NCBI GenBank assembly: GCA_003427395.1
Contig: BFEA01000040.1
Span: 901,106-926,937, forward strand
From: Chara braunii
Lineage: Eukaryota > Streptophyta > Charophyceae > Charales > Characeae
Length of the DNA stretch: 25,832 bases
Reading direction: 5' to 3'
The position numbers were made by a program, and so were the translations under genes. How positions within the stretch are numbered: the first letter of the stretch is position 1; every line of letters starts with the position of its first letter. Below, in pieces: positions 17,307-25,832 of the stretch. The notes beneath the pieces were generated by a model. That model saw nothing but the letters and a program-made list of their open reading frames with translations. It was not told the DNA's origin and ran no database searches.

Positions 17307-17890
17307 ATGCCCAACTTGGTTGAACAACTAACTTTTGGGGTTGTACAAGAAGGAAGAATAGTCAAGGTAGAAGGGACGCTTCGGATCTCTGACAGGAACC
17401 TCTTTACCTTGGATGAGTTTGAGTTTTTGCAATCTTTTGTTGATCAGATGAGAGATTCTGCCGTAAGAGTTGTCACTGATCAGACTGAAATTAACTATTT
17501 ATTAAAGGTGACTAAAGTGAGAAATATTGAGAGAATATCATATCACACTTCTAGAGAACGAGTCTCTCTTGCCAGAAGGATCAGCAACGGGTCGTAAGCA
17601 ATGCAATTTGATTATGAGATCATAGATTTGACTCGATATTTTATGATTCGGGGTACTGTAAAATGATATGATAGAAGATTGAGTAGGGATGATGAAAGAG
17701 AGTTGATTGAAGATTACATTGGAACGCTGAGAAGGATTGCGTTACCCCCTGATCACTACTCACTCAATTATTGCTTACACTCTGTATGTATAAAATTCTC
17801 AAGGGGTAGAACAAACAAGGGAAGAGAGAAATGAGCCTGTATCCCTTGCGAGAAGAGTGAGAGGTTGAAAAAGAAGAAAAGGGAGGACAT
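17307..17890 (+). pseudogene. Pre-gag tail, possible further diverged units
   Basis: A 96-codon frame (17307-17597) contains GRIVKVEGTLRISDRNLFT and a helix DEFEFLQSFVDQMRD. After its stop, near 17610, a frame reads FDYEIIDLTRYFMIRGTVK and, after a TGA, YDRRLSRDDERELIEDYIG. Both have the strand-strand-helix feel of units 1-5, but identity is too low to be sure. The stretch closes with lysine-rich sequence before gag. Confidence 0.35.
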
Positions 17891-17931
17891 AAGTGACAGA
17901 GAGAGAGAGAAGAAAGTATCCGGGAAAGTCT

Positions 17932-18852
17932 ATGGTCAAAATGGCAGGACGAGCGAAGCCGAGTTCTTCTGCATGGACTAATGAGGAGACTCTAGTAGGT
18001 GTTATACCGGAACTGGTAGAGAGAGTTGACACTATAAAAGAAGGGTCAGACATTGCAAGAGCAAAGGGGCCAGATGAGAGAATTCTCTATTTCAGAGGAC
18101 CTCAAGTAAACGATTTCCTGGACGAGTATGAATTATTTGGGCCCAGTTATGGCTGGACAAACAAGCAACGACTTAAGCACCTTCTATCTTACTGTGACAT
18201 TGACTTGAGGTTAGCTGTTCAAGAGTTGATGGAATGGGCCACTACATGGGAAGAGGTCAAAGAAAGAATGAAAAGAGAATTTGAGAAAGACTCAATTCCA
18301 ACTACAACCAAGGATTTACTCAACATCAGAAGAGCTAAGTATGATACTTTCAATGTTTTTCTTCAGACCTTCATCTGAACAGCAAGAAGAATTCCATATT
18401 TGGACAAAGCCTAGAGACGCCACATATTTCTGACAAATTTTATTGACACTGAAAGGCAAACAGTCCTCAATCAAGCTCAGCACTATCCTCTCAGATGGGA
18501 TGAAATAGTTGCAATTGTTAGAACTCTACCTACGGTTTCTCATAAGAAATGGTCATTGGATCAGATCAGTACATTGACCGAGGACTGAGAGACTGAGAAT
18601 GGTATGAACAGAGAGAACAATTTGAGTGTTGAAAATATCATTCAAAGAGTGATGACTAACTATATGCCTGCAAACCATGCTGTGGATGACAGAGAAAAAA
18701 AGAAACTTCAAAGCTTAAACTGAAGAGGAAGATGATGATGATGATGAGGGATATGGTAAGAAAGAAGATTCTTCTAGATCTAGAAAGAATGAAGGGAATG
18801 GTGACAGAGGAAACAGGGAAAGAAGAAAGTATGATGACCGTCCTAAGAAGAG
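17932..18852 (+). pseudogene. Gypsy gag (capsid region)
   Basis: Gag builds the virus-like particle that packages element RNA in the cytoplasm. I chose ATG 17932 (MVKMAGRAKPSSS). The capsid-type segment includes ILYFRGPQVNDFLDEYELFG, GWTNKQRLKHLLSYC and W..VKERMKREFEKD, the layout of retrotransposon gag capsids. The same frame passes TGA at 18376, TAG at 18412 and TGA at 18586 with gag-like sequence on both sides. It then shifts before an acidic and basic stretch (18720-18840) that leads to the zinc knuckle. The assignment rests on layout, position and recall of related elements. Confidence 0.7.
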
Positions 18853-19662
18853 TTTTGCTGCTATTATTGTGGTGAAGGGGGTCATACTACCACCTATTGC
18901 AGGCCTCTAGAGGAGGATGTGAAGAGTGGGGTAACAAAGAAGGATGCTATGACTCATGTCTGTGATAGTTCATGGAACAAGTTGGATCCCAGACATCCAG
19001 GAGGTATGAGACTTCTTGCTCTTAAACATGATGAAAAGATAAAGAAGAAGAAGAAGAGAAACACCAATGAAAATGTTCATCTTCTTATTAACGATTTACC
19101 TAATGAATTTGTGCAGGAAACAAGTAACCCTCATACCGCGATTGAGTTGTCTCTACAATCCCTAACATTGATAAAGGATGCATGTGATGAGGCTTCTACA
19201 AGTAAGTCTTCACTAGAAGGGAATTTTACTTCTCAGAGCCCTTATGGATTAGTAGAATCTCCTTCTAATGAAACGACTCACTTCCTGGTCAATATGATGT
19301 CATTTGATGGTGACCTACTTCCAGAACTCGCTATGGAACCTAGTGTCGTGCTTGGTGAAGTGAGAAACCTTCAAGCACGCTTGACTCCCCAAATGATAGA
19401 GGAAAAAAAAAGAAGGAAAGCTGAGGATTCTCTGATTAATATTCTTGATGACCCAAAACCAGAACTTCTACATAGGAAAAATGAACAAGGAAAGATGAGG
19501 AAATTTATCCTCAAGAATGAGTTGGAAGACGAGACTGTGATTACTGACCTGATCACTAAAATGTTAGAAGAGACAGAAGTGACTCTGTCATTCAAGGAAG
19601 CAATGACTCTGACACCTAAGTTGAGAGAAGAACTAAAGAAGTTGATTGAGAAGAAAAATTAG
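18853..19662 (+). pseudogene. CCHC zinc knuckle and gag-pol linker
   Basis: CYYCGEGGHTTTYC (18859-18900) is a C-x2-C-x4-H-x4-C knuckle, the RNA-binding nucleocapsid motif. The frame then stays open for some 250 codons to a TAA at 19660. It runs through a lysine patch (KIKKKKKRN) and a long, polar, glutamate-rich linker without known domains, for example EELKKLIEKKN at the end. The frame upstream of the knuckle differs from that of the gag tail, so a 1-2 bp indel lies just before 18853. Confidence 0.7.
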
Positions 19663-19741
19663 AAGTTAATTACTTGGGATCAGTTTTTTCCAGTCAGGTG
19701 AACAAATCACTGTGAAGTTGTAAGACGAGATTCGCAATCAT

Positions 19742-20015
19742 GGATGTAGGCACCTGACCATTTATATTAATCAAATGAAGATCCTAGCCTTAGTGGACTT
19801 TGGGGCGGACATGATTTTTCTTTCTCGAATGATAATGGAGACTTGTGACTCGTTTATTGATAGACCTGCAAAAAACGTATTGAGTAATATTGCAGGAGAA
19901 CTTGTCTATCAGAGTTGAAACCATATCAGTTGATTTACTTGGTTTTGTAGTGCCGGAACTGGAACACAATTGTATCTTGGGCACTCCATTCTTGCATAGA
20001 ATGGAGGCAGTCTAA
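19742..20015 (+). pseudogene. Gypsy aspartic protease remnant
   Basis: Retropepsin cuts the polyprotein. ALVDFGADMIFLS (Asp codon at 19796-19798) is in the place of the D-(S/T)-G-A active-site motif, with F for S/T, which would be expected to abolish activity. A stop and a frameshift near 19916 separate it from VPELEHNCILGTPFLHRME (about 19950-20009), the ILG(T/M)-F-L block typical of the end of these proteases. The order relative to gag and RT is normal. Confidence 0.7.
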
Positions 20016-20084
20016 TTTTTCAGTTATAAGGGGTCATCCTGGATCGGTCTACAAGATCCGGAGACTGCTCAGGAACAGACCTTT

Positions 20085-21500
20085 ATGGTCTGTACTAAAA
20101 GTGATTTCAAGCATCGGTTGTCTGCTAATTCAATCAGAAAAGAAGAATCTACTGAAAGGATTAAGAGACTAAGAGAAGAGGACAAACAAGAGGTTAGAGA
20201 AGAAGTTTCAGTGGGTATTAATCAAGTTTCGAAAATGATAAAAGCCCTTGGTAAGCTCAAAGATGAAGACCGACAAATTGAAGCATTTAAGAAGCCTTTG
20301 GAGACTGCTAAGGGACGGAGAATGAAATTAAAATTTGCATCGACTCATTCTTTTTTAGGAAAATAGTCACTGGGTCAAAGAGAAAATATAAGCCCAAGGG
20401 GGTGACAAAAAACCCGATGGCAGTCCTGATAAAAAAGGATTATGATGAAGCATTGGAAAAAGAAAGGAGAATTATTAAAGCATTAAGGGAGTCTGTAAAA
20501 TTGAGAAATAGAGTCACCAAAGAGAGATTTGACACAATGAAGATAAGTTTGGATCAGTTTATCTTGCCTAAAGAGAAAAAATATATCTTCAAGATGTGTC
20601 AGGAGTTCTCTGGTGCATTCTCCTTCAATGATGAAGAGAGAGGGCGGTTGGACGTGGATATGATCAAGATGACCAAAATTTGGACAGTTGATCACGTTCC
20701 ATGGAATGATAGGTCAACCAAGTATGCCCTAAAAGAAGACGCAGGGGTTGTAAAATATCTTGACAAGAAGATTGCATCGATCGTTGCTGAACCTGCTGAT
20801 GGACCATATGCTAATCACTGGTTTTGCTTTTGGAAACCAGGGGGTGGATTGAGATGGATACAGAATCTTCAGAAACTCAACTCTGTGACAGTACGTGATG
20901 CAGGTAGTCTTCCTAATGCCGACCTCCTTTCTGACTCCTTTGCTGAACGATGCATTTATTCCTTAGTTGATTTATATTCTGGTTATGATCAGTTTCTCAT
21001 AGATCCCAATAGTCGGCCAATGACTGTCATGTACACACGAAGAGAGCTCATTGAGATGTGCGTGGTACCGAATGGTTGAACTAATGGTGTGGCAGTGGTT
21101 CAAAGAGATATGATCAAAGTCATGCAAGACATTTCTCCTGAAATAACCAACCCCTATATTGATGACAATCCCGTGAAAGGACCCCTGGTAAGAGATGAGA
21201 CTTGGGTCGCAGGTGGAGTCAGAAAGTTTGTCCGGGAACACGCTGAAGGAGTAAAAATGGTCTTAAAGAGACTTCATAAATATAACCTGACTGCCAGTGG
21301 ACCAAAGTCCCTTCTCTTTTAACCAGAAGTAGTCATCATAGGCTTCAAATATTTCTTCAAGGGTAGGAGTCCTGACCCCAAAAGTAGTCATCTGGGGCTT
21401 CAGATGTTTCTCCTAGGGTAGGAGTCCTGACCCCAAAAAGATAGACAAAATCTTGAACTGGCCTCTGCCACTCAAGAGAGTGACAGACGTTAGAAGCTTC
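20085..21500 (+). pseudogene. Gypsy reverse transcriptase
   Basis: RNA-dependent DNA polymerase of the element. A charged leader (20085-20363) precedes a frameshift into 20402. The fingers and palm then show WKPGGGLRWIQNLQKLNSVT, then VRDAGSLPNADLL, YSLVDLYSGYDQF and MTVMYTRRELIEM. A TGA at 21077 interrupts NG-TNGVAVVQRDMI, where related elements as I recall them have Trp. The catalytic box YIDD (21155-21166) is intact. NLTASGPKS and GFKYFFKGRSPDP follow. A 55-bp tandem duplication (21328-21437) shifts the frame. KIDKILNWPLP and RSFLGVCGF lie after it. The style (QKLNSVTVRDAGSLPN) is one I recall from Chara and basidiomycete Gypsy elements. Confidence 0.85.
21328..21437. repeat. 55-bp tandem duplication inside RT
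   Basis: The units 21328-21382 and 21383-21437 each start AGTAGTCATC and end with GGTAGGAGTCCTGACCCCAA. They differ at about seven positions. As 55 is not a multiple of three, the duplication alone breaks the frame. Confidence 0.85.
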
Positions 21501-21504
21501 TTGG

Positions 21505-22085
21505 GTGTCTGTGGATTCCTGGAGGATTTTTACTCCTCATTTTGCTACCCTTGCAGAGCTTCTGAGGGAGATGGTAAGGCAAAAGGCTAATTTAGCATGG
21601 AATGAGAAAAGACAAGTTGTTGTAGAAACTCTACATGAGAAATTAAAATATGGAGGTGTAGTGCTGGGAGTGTCTTTCTATGATGATGAGGAACGGAGAC
21701 CTTTCATCATCGAGGTCGATGGAGGACCAGTTGCTCTGGGTGGTGTGCTTATCCAGAAAGATGAAAATGGGAAAGAGAGGCCTCTGAGGTTTGAGAGTAG
21801 GACTCTTAACTCTACAGAAAGAGGTTATACCAGTTCAGAAAAGAGCTACTGACAATTATCCATAGCCTCAGATACTTCAGGCACTATGTACTAGGGATAA
21901 GATTTATCTTGAGGAATGATGCATGTGCTGTGATTGATGCCATTAAGATGCATCAACAAGTAGATTCAATAGTAAGCAGATGGATAACCTTCATTTGGAC
22001 TTTTGATTTTGTTTTGGAGAAGATTTCAACTGAGAAAAACTGAGCATATGACCTAAGTCGAATCGAATGGAGGAAAGATGAGGAA
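21505..22085 (+). pseudogene. Gypsy RNase H
   Basis: It degrades the RNA strand of the RNA-DNA hybrid. PFIIEVDGGPVALGGVLIQK carries the first catalytic Asp. RPLRFESRTLNSTERGY supplies the Glu region. After a frame change near 21845 come LLTIIHSLRYFRHYVLG, RFILRNDACAVI with a further Asp, and RWITFIWTFDFVLE. A TGA at 22041 stands where related elements have Arg in the N-R-A-D-x-L-S-R block (here AYDLSR follows). The connection to RT and IN is normal. Confidence 0.75.
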
Positions 22086-22490
22086 GAAGAAGATACTTAA
22101 GGAACGATTCATGAATCTTCTTATATTGATAATTTTCTGAATGAAAAAGATGATGAAGATTATGAAGTACCAAACTCCTACAAGTGAAGTTTATGGCCCG
22201 AAGAGAGAGACAGCTGGGGAGAGACCCTGATGCCTATATTTATGAATCGATTCTTGGGAAAGAAGAAGAGGATGAGCCAAATGATTGGTATGCTAGAGTT
22301 AACGCAGCATCTGTGGCTGCTCATGAAATGGGGGAAAACTATGGTTCAAAGGAAGAAGAAGAAGGTGAAAAGAAGGGGGAAGATAGTTTTTCATTTTTGA
22401 AGAATACGATGAAATTTATCAAGAGGTTGGTAAGAGGATGGAAAGAGAACAGCTAAAGGAATATTATTGCAAGAATTCAAGGAAAAAGTT
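22086..22490 (+). pseudogene. Acidic linker between RNase H and integrase
   Basis: It has short frames rich in E, D and K (for example 22184-22453, which includes RDPDAYIYESILGKEEEDEPN and a run of glutamates). No domain was recognised. The position between RNase H and the integrase zinc-binding domain suggests a non-conserved linker of the polyprotein. Confidence 0.45.
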
Positions 22491-23676
22491 CAGATTAAAA
22501 AGATGACACCTCTTTGTGGATGGTAAGGAAGGACTATCTCCATTTAGAGTGGTTTGTGGTAAAGAGAGACAATTAGAGATTATTGCTGCTTTACATGCGG
22601 GGGTTGCAGGCGGCCACAAAGCTGCTGAAGCAACCTACTCTTAGACAGTAAAAATCTACGTCTGGCCTGGCATGAGACATATGATTTACAGGCTCTGTAA
22701 GTCATGTCTGTTATGTCAGAAGAGGTCTACTACAAGAATGATTGAGCCTTTATTTCTCACTATTTAGTAGAACCAGGCAGCAGAGTTTATTTGAATCTCA
22801 TCACCATGCCGCTAGGCAAGGGAGGGATGAGGTACATATTGAACATGAGAGATAATTTCTCTGGATATGTCGAGGCAAAAACTCTGAGGAAGACGACCGA
22901 GCAAGTGGCTGATTGGGTAGAGGAAGTCTATCTCAGATATTCTTTCATCAGAGATTTTGTCTCAGACAGAGGATCAAAGTTCAGAAATGAGATTGTAAGA
23001 AGAACCACTCTCCGATTGGGTGTCAGAATTCGATATGTGACTGTCTATCACCCTCAAGCAAACACACTTGTTGAGAGGGGTCACAGAACTCTGAAAGATT
23101 CATTGGTCAAGTGGTGTGAAGGAAATCTCAGTAACTGTCAAGAGGACTACTGGTTATGCTCTATTTACTCTATGGTATGGTCGATATGCTACCTTGCCTA
23201 TTGAGAACATAGTCAAGACATGGTCAAGTCAAGAAAGTGACAGAGACTATTATATTTCGGAACTCCTCCAGATCAGAATGAGATAAATATCATAAGTGGA
23301 TCAGACAGTTATGGATGCTACAGAAAGAATGGCAACTAGCCGACTCTCAGATCAAGAGAGATGGAACAAGAAAAGATATATAAGAAAAGAGAAACTGAAA
23401 GTTGGTGACGTTGTCCTTCTGTTCGATAGTTCTCTTGAGACTCAGTGGACTAAACGATTGGAGCCCAGATGACTTGGTCCCTATAGAATTACAGGTGAAG
23501 CAGAAGGCAAAGTTTATGAGATATCTGAGATGGATGGTTCAAGGGTCCACGACATGGTATCAGGGTCCAGACTTCGTAAGTTTATCTTCAAAGACCCTGA
23601 CCTAATTCCCACAATGACTGGGAAGAGAGGAAAGAAAGGACAGTCATCCAGCAAGAAGGCCGTTTCGAAAAATTAA
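22491..23676 (+). pseudogene. Gypsy integrase
   Basis: It inserts element cDNA into the genome. The N-terminal zinc domain is seen as LHAGVAGGHKA and YRLCKSCLLCQKR (H...H, C-x2-C) around 22590-22725. In the DDE core, the first Asp position reads Asn (codon 22794-22796 in YLNLITMP). The second Asp is in FVSDRGSKFRNE (22965-22967), and the Glu is in VERGH (23073-23075), with YHPQANTL before it. After a frameshift near 23150, LFTLWYGRYATLP leads to the C-terminal module VGDVVLLFDS...LGPYRI, with a TGA (23470-23472) where Trp is usual before LGPY. The frame ends in a basic tail at a TAA near 23676. Confidence 0.85.
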
Positions 23677-23863
23677 GAAAATTAAGCACAGCGAGACTGC
23701 AAGACTGAACCTCCAGCAGACTCTGATCATTCTCGTATTTGTCAATTCAGTATTTCAAGTTTTCAGCATGTTTGTTAATTTTTTGTTTCAGCAAGTAACA
23801 TAGTTAAAAAGACAAAGTTTCTTTGATGCAGAGTTACTGTCAGTCCATGAGTGTCAAGTTGCT

Positions 23864-23876
23864 GAGAGTGGGGAAA
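23864..23876 (+). promoter_or_regulatory. Possible polypurine tract
   Basis: GAGAGTGGGGAAA has one pyrimidine and lies about 190 bp after the integrase end. It could have primed plus-strand synthesis, and a 3' LTR would then start just after it. I see no match between the following sequence and the candidate 5' LTR, so the call is weak. Confidence 0.25.
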
Positions 23877-23998
23877 TAACTGTAAGATACGGTTTTCGTG
23901 AGCATTGACGCAGTGTCAAAAATATGAGGAACTCATGGCTGTGGCACATCAGAAGATGTAATCAGTATTATTCTTATGATAAAGAGAAAAGCATAATG

Positions 23999-24190
23999 GG
24001 CATAAAGAAGTCCAGTTCTGTCTGATCGAGAGTTGTCAGCAGAAGAACTTCGTGTCTCTGACTAAGTTGTCCATCCAAGATATTCAGATGAGGACTGGCA
24101 TAAAGAAGTTCAACTTTACTTGACTGAGAGTTGTCAGTAAAGGGACTTCGTGTTTCTTGACTAAGTTGCCTGTCTTCACTCAGATGAGGG
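23999..24190. repeat. 98-bp tandem duplication in the element tail
   Basis: Units from 23999 and 24097 both start GGCATAAAGAAGT and share GAGAGTTGTCAG, GACTTCGTGT-TCT and GACTAAGTTG. They are diverged by substitutions and small indels. Confidence 0.8.
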
Positions 24191-24420
24191 AAGAGACCTC
24201 TCTGAGATCAGCATTTCAGTATTTCCTTGAGACTGACGGGACGTATCCTTTAAAGAAAATTCCCAGTTGAGAGAAGAAACCTCTCTGGGGCCAGCATTAA
24301 GCTTCCTTCTTAAGGCTGAAGGGAGGTCTCCTGCAAGGGCTTGATGTTGGTTATCATGTTGCTGTTTAGTGCCTCTTGAGACTGAAGGGACGTCTCTTGA
24401 GCGATGTTTGTTTTGTTATC
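24191..24420. repeat. Degenerate tandem repeats (GAGACTGA-GGGACGTCTC type)
   Basis: Three imperfect units start near 24191, 24270 and 24371. They share ACCTCTCTG and/or the TGAGACTGAAGGGACGTCTC motif. Together with the 98-bp repeats they make the non-coding tail after integrase almost entirely repetitive. 24421-24510 shows nothing further. Confidence 0.6.
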
Positions 24421-24514
24421 TGGGGTATGGACTGTCTGACTGTGGGCATGAGATGTTTGCTTGACTGTCTGTGCTTGGGTTTTTTTAACTAACCTAAAGA
24501 TGCATTGATTGCCG

Positions 24515-24820
24515 GGGCTAACCAGAGCCTTACCGCAGTAGGTTGCAATCCGGTTGGGTCAGCAGGTCCCCGACGCAAGTGTCAAATTCTGTAGTCGGCT
24601 GAGGCTAAGACTCCGGGGGTCTGGCCTATGAGGTCGAAAGGGGTCAGCCGGAACCCTACCGCAATTAGAGGATGCAATCCTGTGAGGTTCGCCAGAGCTT
24701 GAAATTGTGGTTAGACCGGGTTCCACGTTCGAAAATCCAGGCGGGGCAGCCAGCGCCCTAGGCCGAAAACTGGTGGGTGAGCCGGTCCCCGACCGCAGTG
24801 GTCAAATCTGGGTACGGGAC
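24515..24820. repeat. GC-rich degenerate tandem repeat
   Basis: Units near 24515, 24636 and 24735 share (C/G)AGC-GG-CCC, TACCGCA, GGTTGCAATCC and AGTGGTCAAAT-CTG blocks. The clearest pair is 24555-24600 against 24772-24817 (GGTCCCCGAC-GCA-GTG-TCAAAT). It is GC-richer than the Gypsy tail, so it is probably a different repeat. No coding content was recognised in it, nor in 24821-24967. Confidence 0.55.
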
Positions 24821-24967
24821 AGTTTAACTGACGGGAGGTCTACTGTCATAGGGGGTGACCAGACCCGCTATAGTCTACGTGTCCTGGCGAGAGTGCCAAA
24901 GGTCTGCCATACTCGAGTAGTGGATATACTGGTTCTGACCTGGAGGCAGGTGAAAGGGGCCATCAAT

Positions 24968-25090
24968 TGTGTGTCCGATGAACGGAGAACGGACGAAATT
25001 GAACGCCGTTGAACCCGTTCAACGGGCCCAGGGACCCCCGTTAAATCGCGTTTAACGCGAAAACGGGGGTGTTCCGTTCAGTTTTGAAAA
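24968..25090. repeat. GC-rich palindromic cluster c (word GTTCAACG / GTTTAACG)
   Basis: It begins TGTGTGTCCGA and contains CCGTTGAAC-CC-GTTCAACGG (9-bp hairpin, near 24997-25016), a GGGACC spacer, then CGTTAAA-TCGCG-TTTAACG and a CCCCGTT / AACGGGG pair. Built like clusters a and b, but from different words. Confidence 0.6.
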
Positions 25091-25150
25091 ACGGAACCGG
25101 CGCGTTGGGCCTCGGATACGTGGCCCTACGCGCCCAAACAATGAAAACAG

Positions 25151-25331
25151 AAAAAAAAAAAAACAACAACAACAACGACCCCTTCTAACAGGGTGGGGTA
25201 ACCAAACATGCCCCTCCCTCCTGAATTTCAAACTGCAAAAGGGAAAAAAGTAGGGGCCACCCCATACCCCAAGACTGTGAGCACATGTGTGTGCATGCGG
25301 GTGCATATCCTTTTTTTTTTTTTTTTTTTTT
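25151..25331. repeat. A/AAC microsatellite and T21 tract
   Basis: (A)13 followed by (CAA)n lies at 25151-25176, and 21 T lie at 25311-25331. Either could be a retroposon tail (plus and minus strand respectively), but no element body was recognised between or beside them. Confidence 0.7.
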
Positions 25332-25527
25332 CCACAAATGCTCCAATCTACTCGTCCAGTCTCATTTCCGAAGGGCCCCTACAGATTAGCAAGGACCCCT
25401 CGTGGAGCAGAGAGCCTGAGAGAGGGACGTTAGACTTGGAGACTGCCTGGGTGGGCCGAGAATATATAGTCTGGATTCGAATTCAGGTCTGTGACACTCT
25501 GTGCAGCACAGTTATGGGTCACGAATT

Positions 25528-25632
25528 CTCTTTTTTCTCGTTTTTTTTTTTTCTTCTCGTTTTTCTTTTGTTTTCCCGTTTTTCTTTTGTTTTCTCATTT
25601 TGCATCTGTTTTTTCTCGTTTTTCTTTTCTTA
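25528..25632. repeat. Pyrimidine-rich tandem repeat
   Basis: About five imperfect units of roughly 20 bp of the type CGTTTTTCTTTTGTTTTC. Open frames across it encode only Phe/Ser-rich low-complexity sequence and are not genes. 25332-25527 shows nothing recognisable. Confidence 0.75.
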
Positions 25633-25656
25633 GGAATACGTGCAGTGACCCTAAGC

Positions 25657-25790
25657 TGTGTGTCCGAAACTCGATTTAACGCGGGGTCTGCGTTAAAAAA
25701 TTGAAAGCGCGTTCAATTCACGTTCAATCCCCGTTCAAACGCGCGTTGAAGGCGAATGAACGGGGTCTGCGAACCGTTATTTCGCGGTCT

Positions 25791-25791
<1 letters not shown>
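25657..25791. repeat. GC-rich palindromic cluster d (words GTTTAACG, GTTCAA, CGCG)
   Basis: It starts with the same 11 bases as cluster c (TGTGTGTCCGA, 25657-25667). It then has many GTTCAA and GTTAA words, CGCG palindromes, and GGGGTCTGCG twice (near 25682 and 25763). It runs straight into the terminal poly(G). Confidence 0.55.

Positions 25792-25832
<41 letters not shown>
25792..25832. other. Poly(G) run at the window end
   Basis: Forty-one uninterrupted G reach the last base. Genomic G runs of this length are rare, while sequencing or assembly artefacts at contig ends produce them readily. I treat the run as suspect sequence. Confidence 0.7.

Larger units (their letters stand above)
14513..24500 (+). 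mobile_element. Decayed Ty3/Gypsy retrotransposon with a long pre-gag region
   Basis: The order on the plus strand is candidate LTR end, tRNA-Asp PBS, 2.8-kb pre-gag region with repeated domains, gag with CCHC knuckle, protease, RT, RNase H, H2C2 and DDE integrase with GPY module, then a non-coding tail with tandem repeats. PR-RT-RH-IN is the Ty3/Gypsy order. No matching 3' LTR is visible to the window end, so the 3' limit given is only where tandem repeats of the tail give way to other repeats. The element is dead: reading needs at least six frame changes and many stops. Confidence 0.75.

Noticed and set aside
23620-23640. Polypurine tract GGGAAGAGAGGAAAGAAAGGA
   Set aside because: It lies inside the integrase reading frame (GKRGKKG) before its stop, so it is coding and not at the LTR edge.
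17932-23676. TGA read as Trp in the host code
   Set aside because: TGG is used for Trp in the same frames, TAG and TAA stops and frameshifts are also present, and an Arg site is hit too. Decay is simpler.
25208-25704. Phe-rich open frames on the plus strand
   Set aside because: Translation of a T-rich tandem repeat and a T21 tract. No membrane-protein architecture beyond low complexity.

Overview
This is a eukaryotic, repeat-dominated window with no intact protein-coding gene that I can support. Two clues point to a streptophyte (a charophyte alga such as Chara, or an early land plant). The first is a primer-binding site at 15069-15087, complementary to the 3' end of plant-type tRNA-Asp. The second is an L1-type retroposon that carries the zinc-binding tail typical of plant L1 ORF2 proteins. 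The Gypsy pol also resembles, from memory only, elements I associate with Chara and basidiomycetes. The species call is inference. The window ends in a run of 41 G, so its right edge is probably a contig end or a sequencing artefact.

Layout. 1-2400: a nest of short terminal-inverted-repeat DNA elements with 3-bp target duplications. One element (311-696) stands alone, and an outer element (964-1996) contains a second (1045-1951), which contains a third (1480-1891). A relative of the third (2000-2399) abuts the outer element. 2401-5502: a 5'-truncated, dead L1-type LINE on the minus strand, with its poly(A) tail and a 15-bp target duplication. 5503-9400: small repeats. These include two copies of a 180-bp element (one flanked by a perfect 19-bp direct repeat), palindromic GC-rich clusters, a tRNA-Ala-like SINE, the 3' tail of a second LINE, and a sequence ending in 55 A. 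9400-13640: decayed, mostly unrecognised sequence with small open frames and possible retroelement remnants. 13640-24500: a decayed Ty3/Gypsy retrotransposon on the plus strand (candidate 5' LTR end, PBS, a long pre-gag region, gag, protease, RT, RNase H, integrase) followed by tandem repeats. 24500-25832: degenerate repeats, two more GC-rich palindromic clusters, homopolymers and the poly(G) end.

How the parts fit. The Gypsy order is PBS, pre-gag, CCHC gag, PR, RT, RNase H, IN. Every part is broken by stops or frameshifts, and the protease and integrase active sites are also altered. The best candidate for something undescribed is the 2.8-kb pre-gag region. It encodes several diverged copies of one roughly 110-150-residue domain, and a further copy lies upstream of the putative 5' LTR. 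A second candidate is the small DNA-element families, which appear to differ from one another by a short word (CTCTCGA, CTCTTGA or TGTCGA) repeated many times in both orientations inside each element. This looks like co-varying transposase-binding sites.
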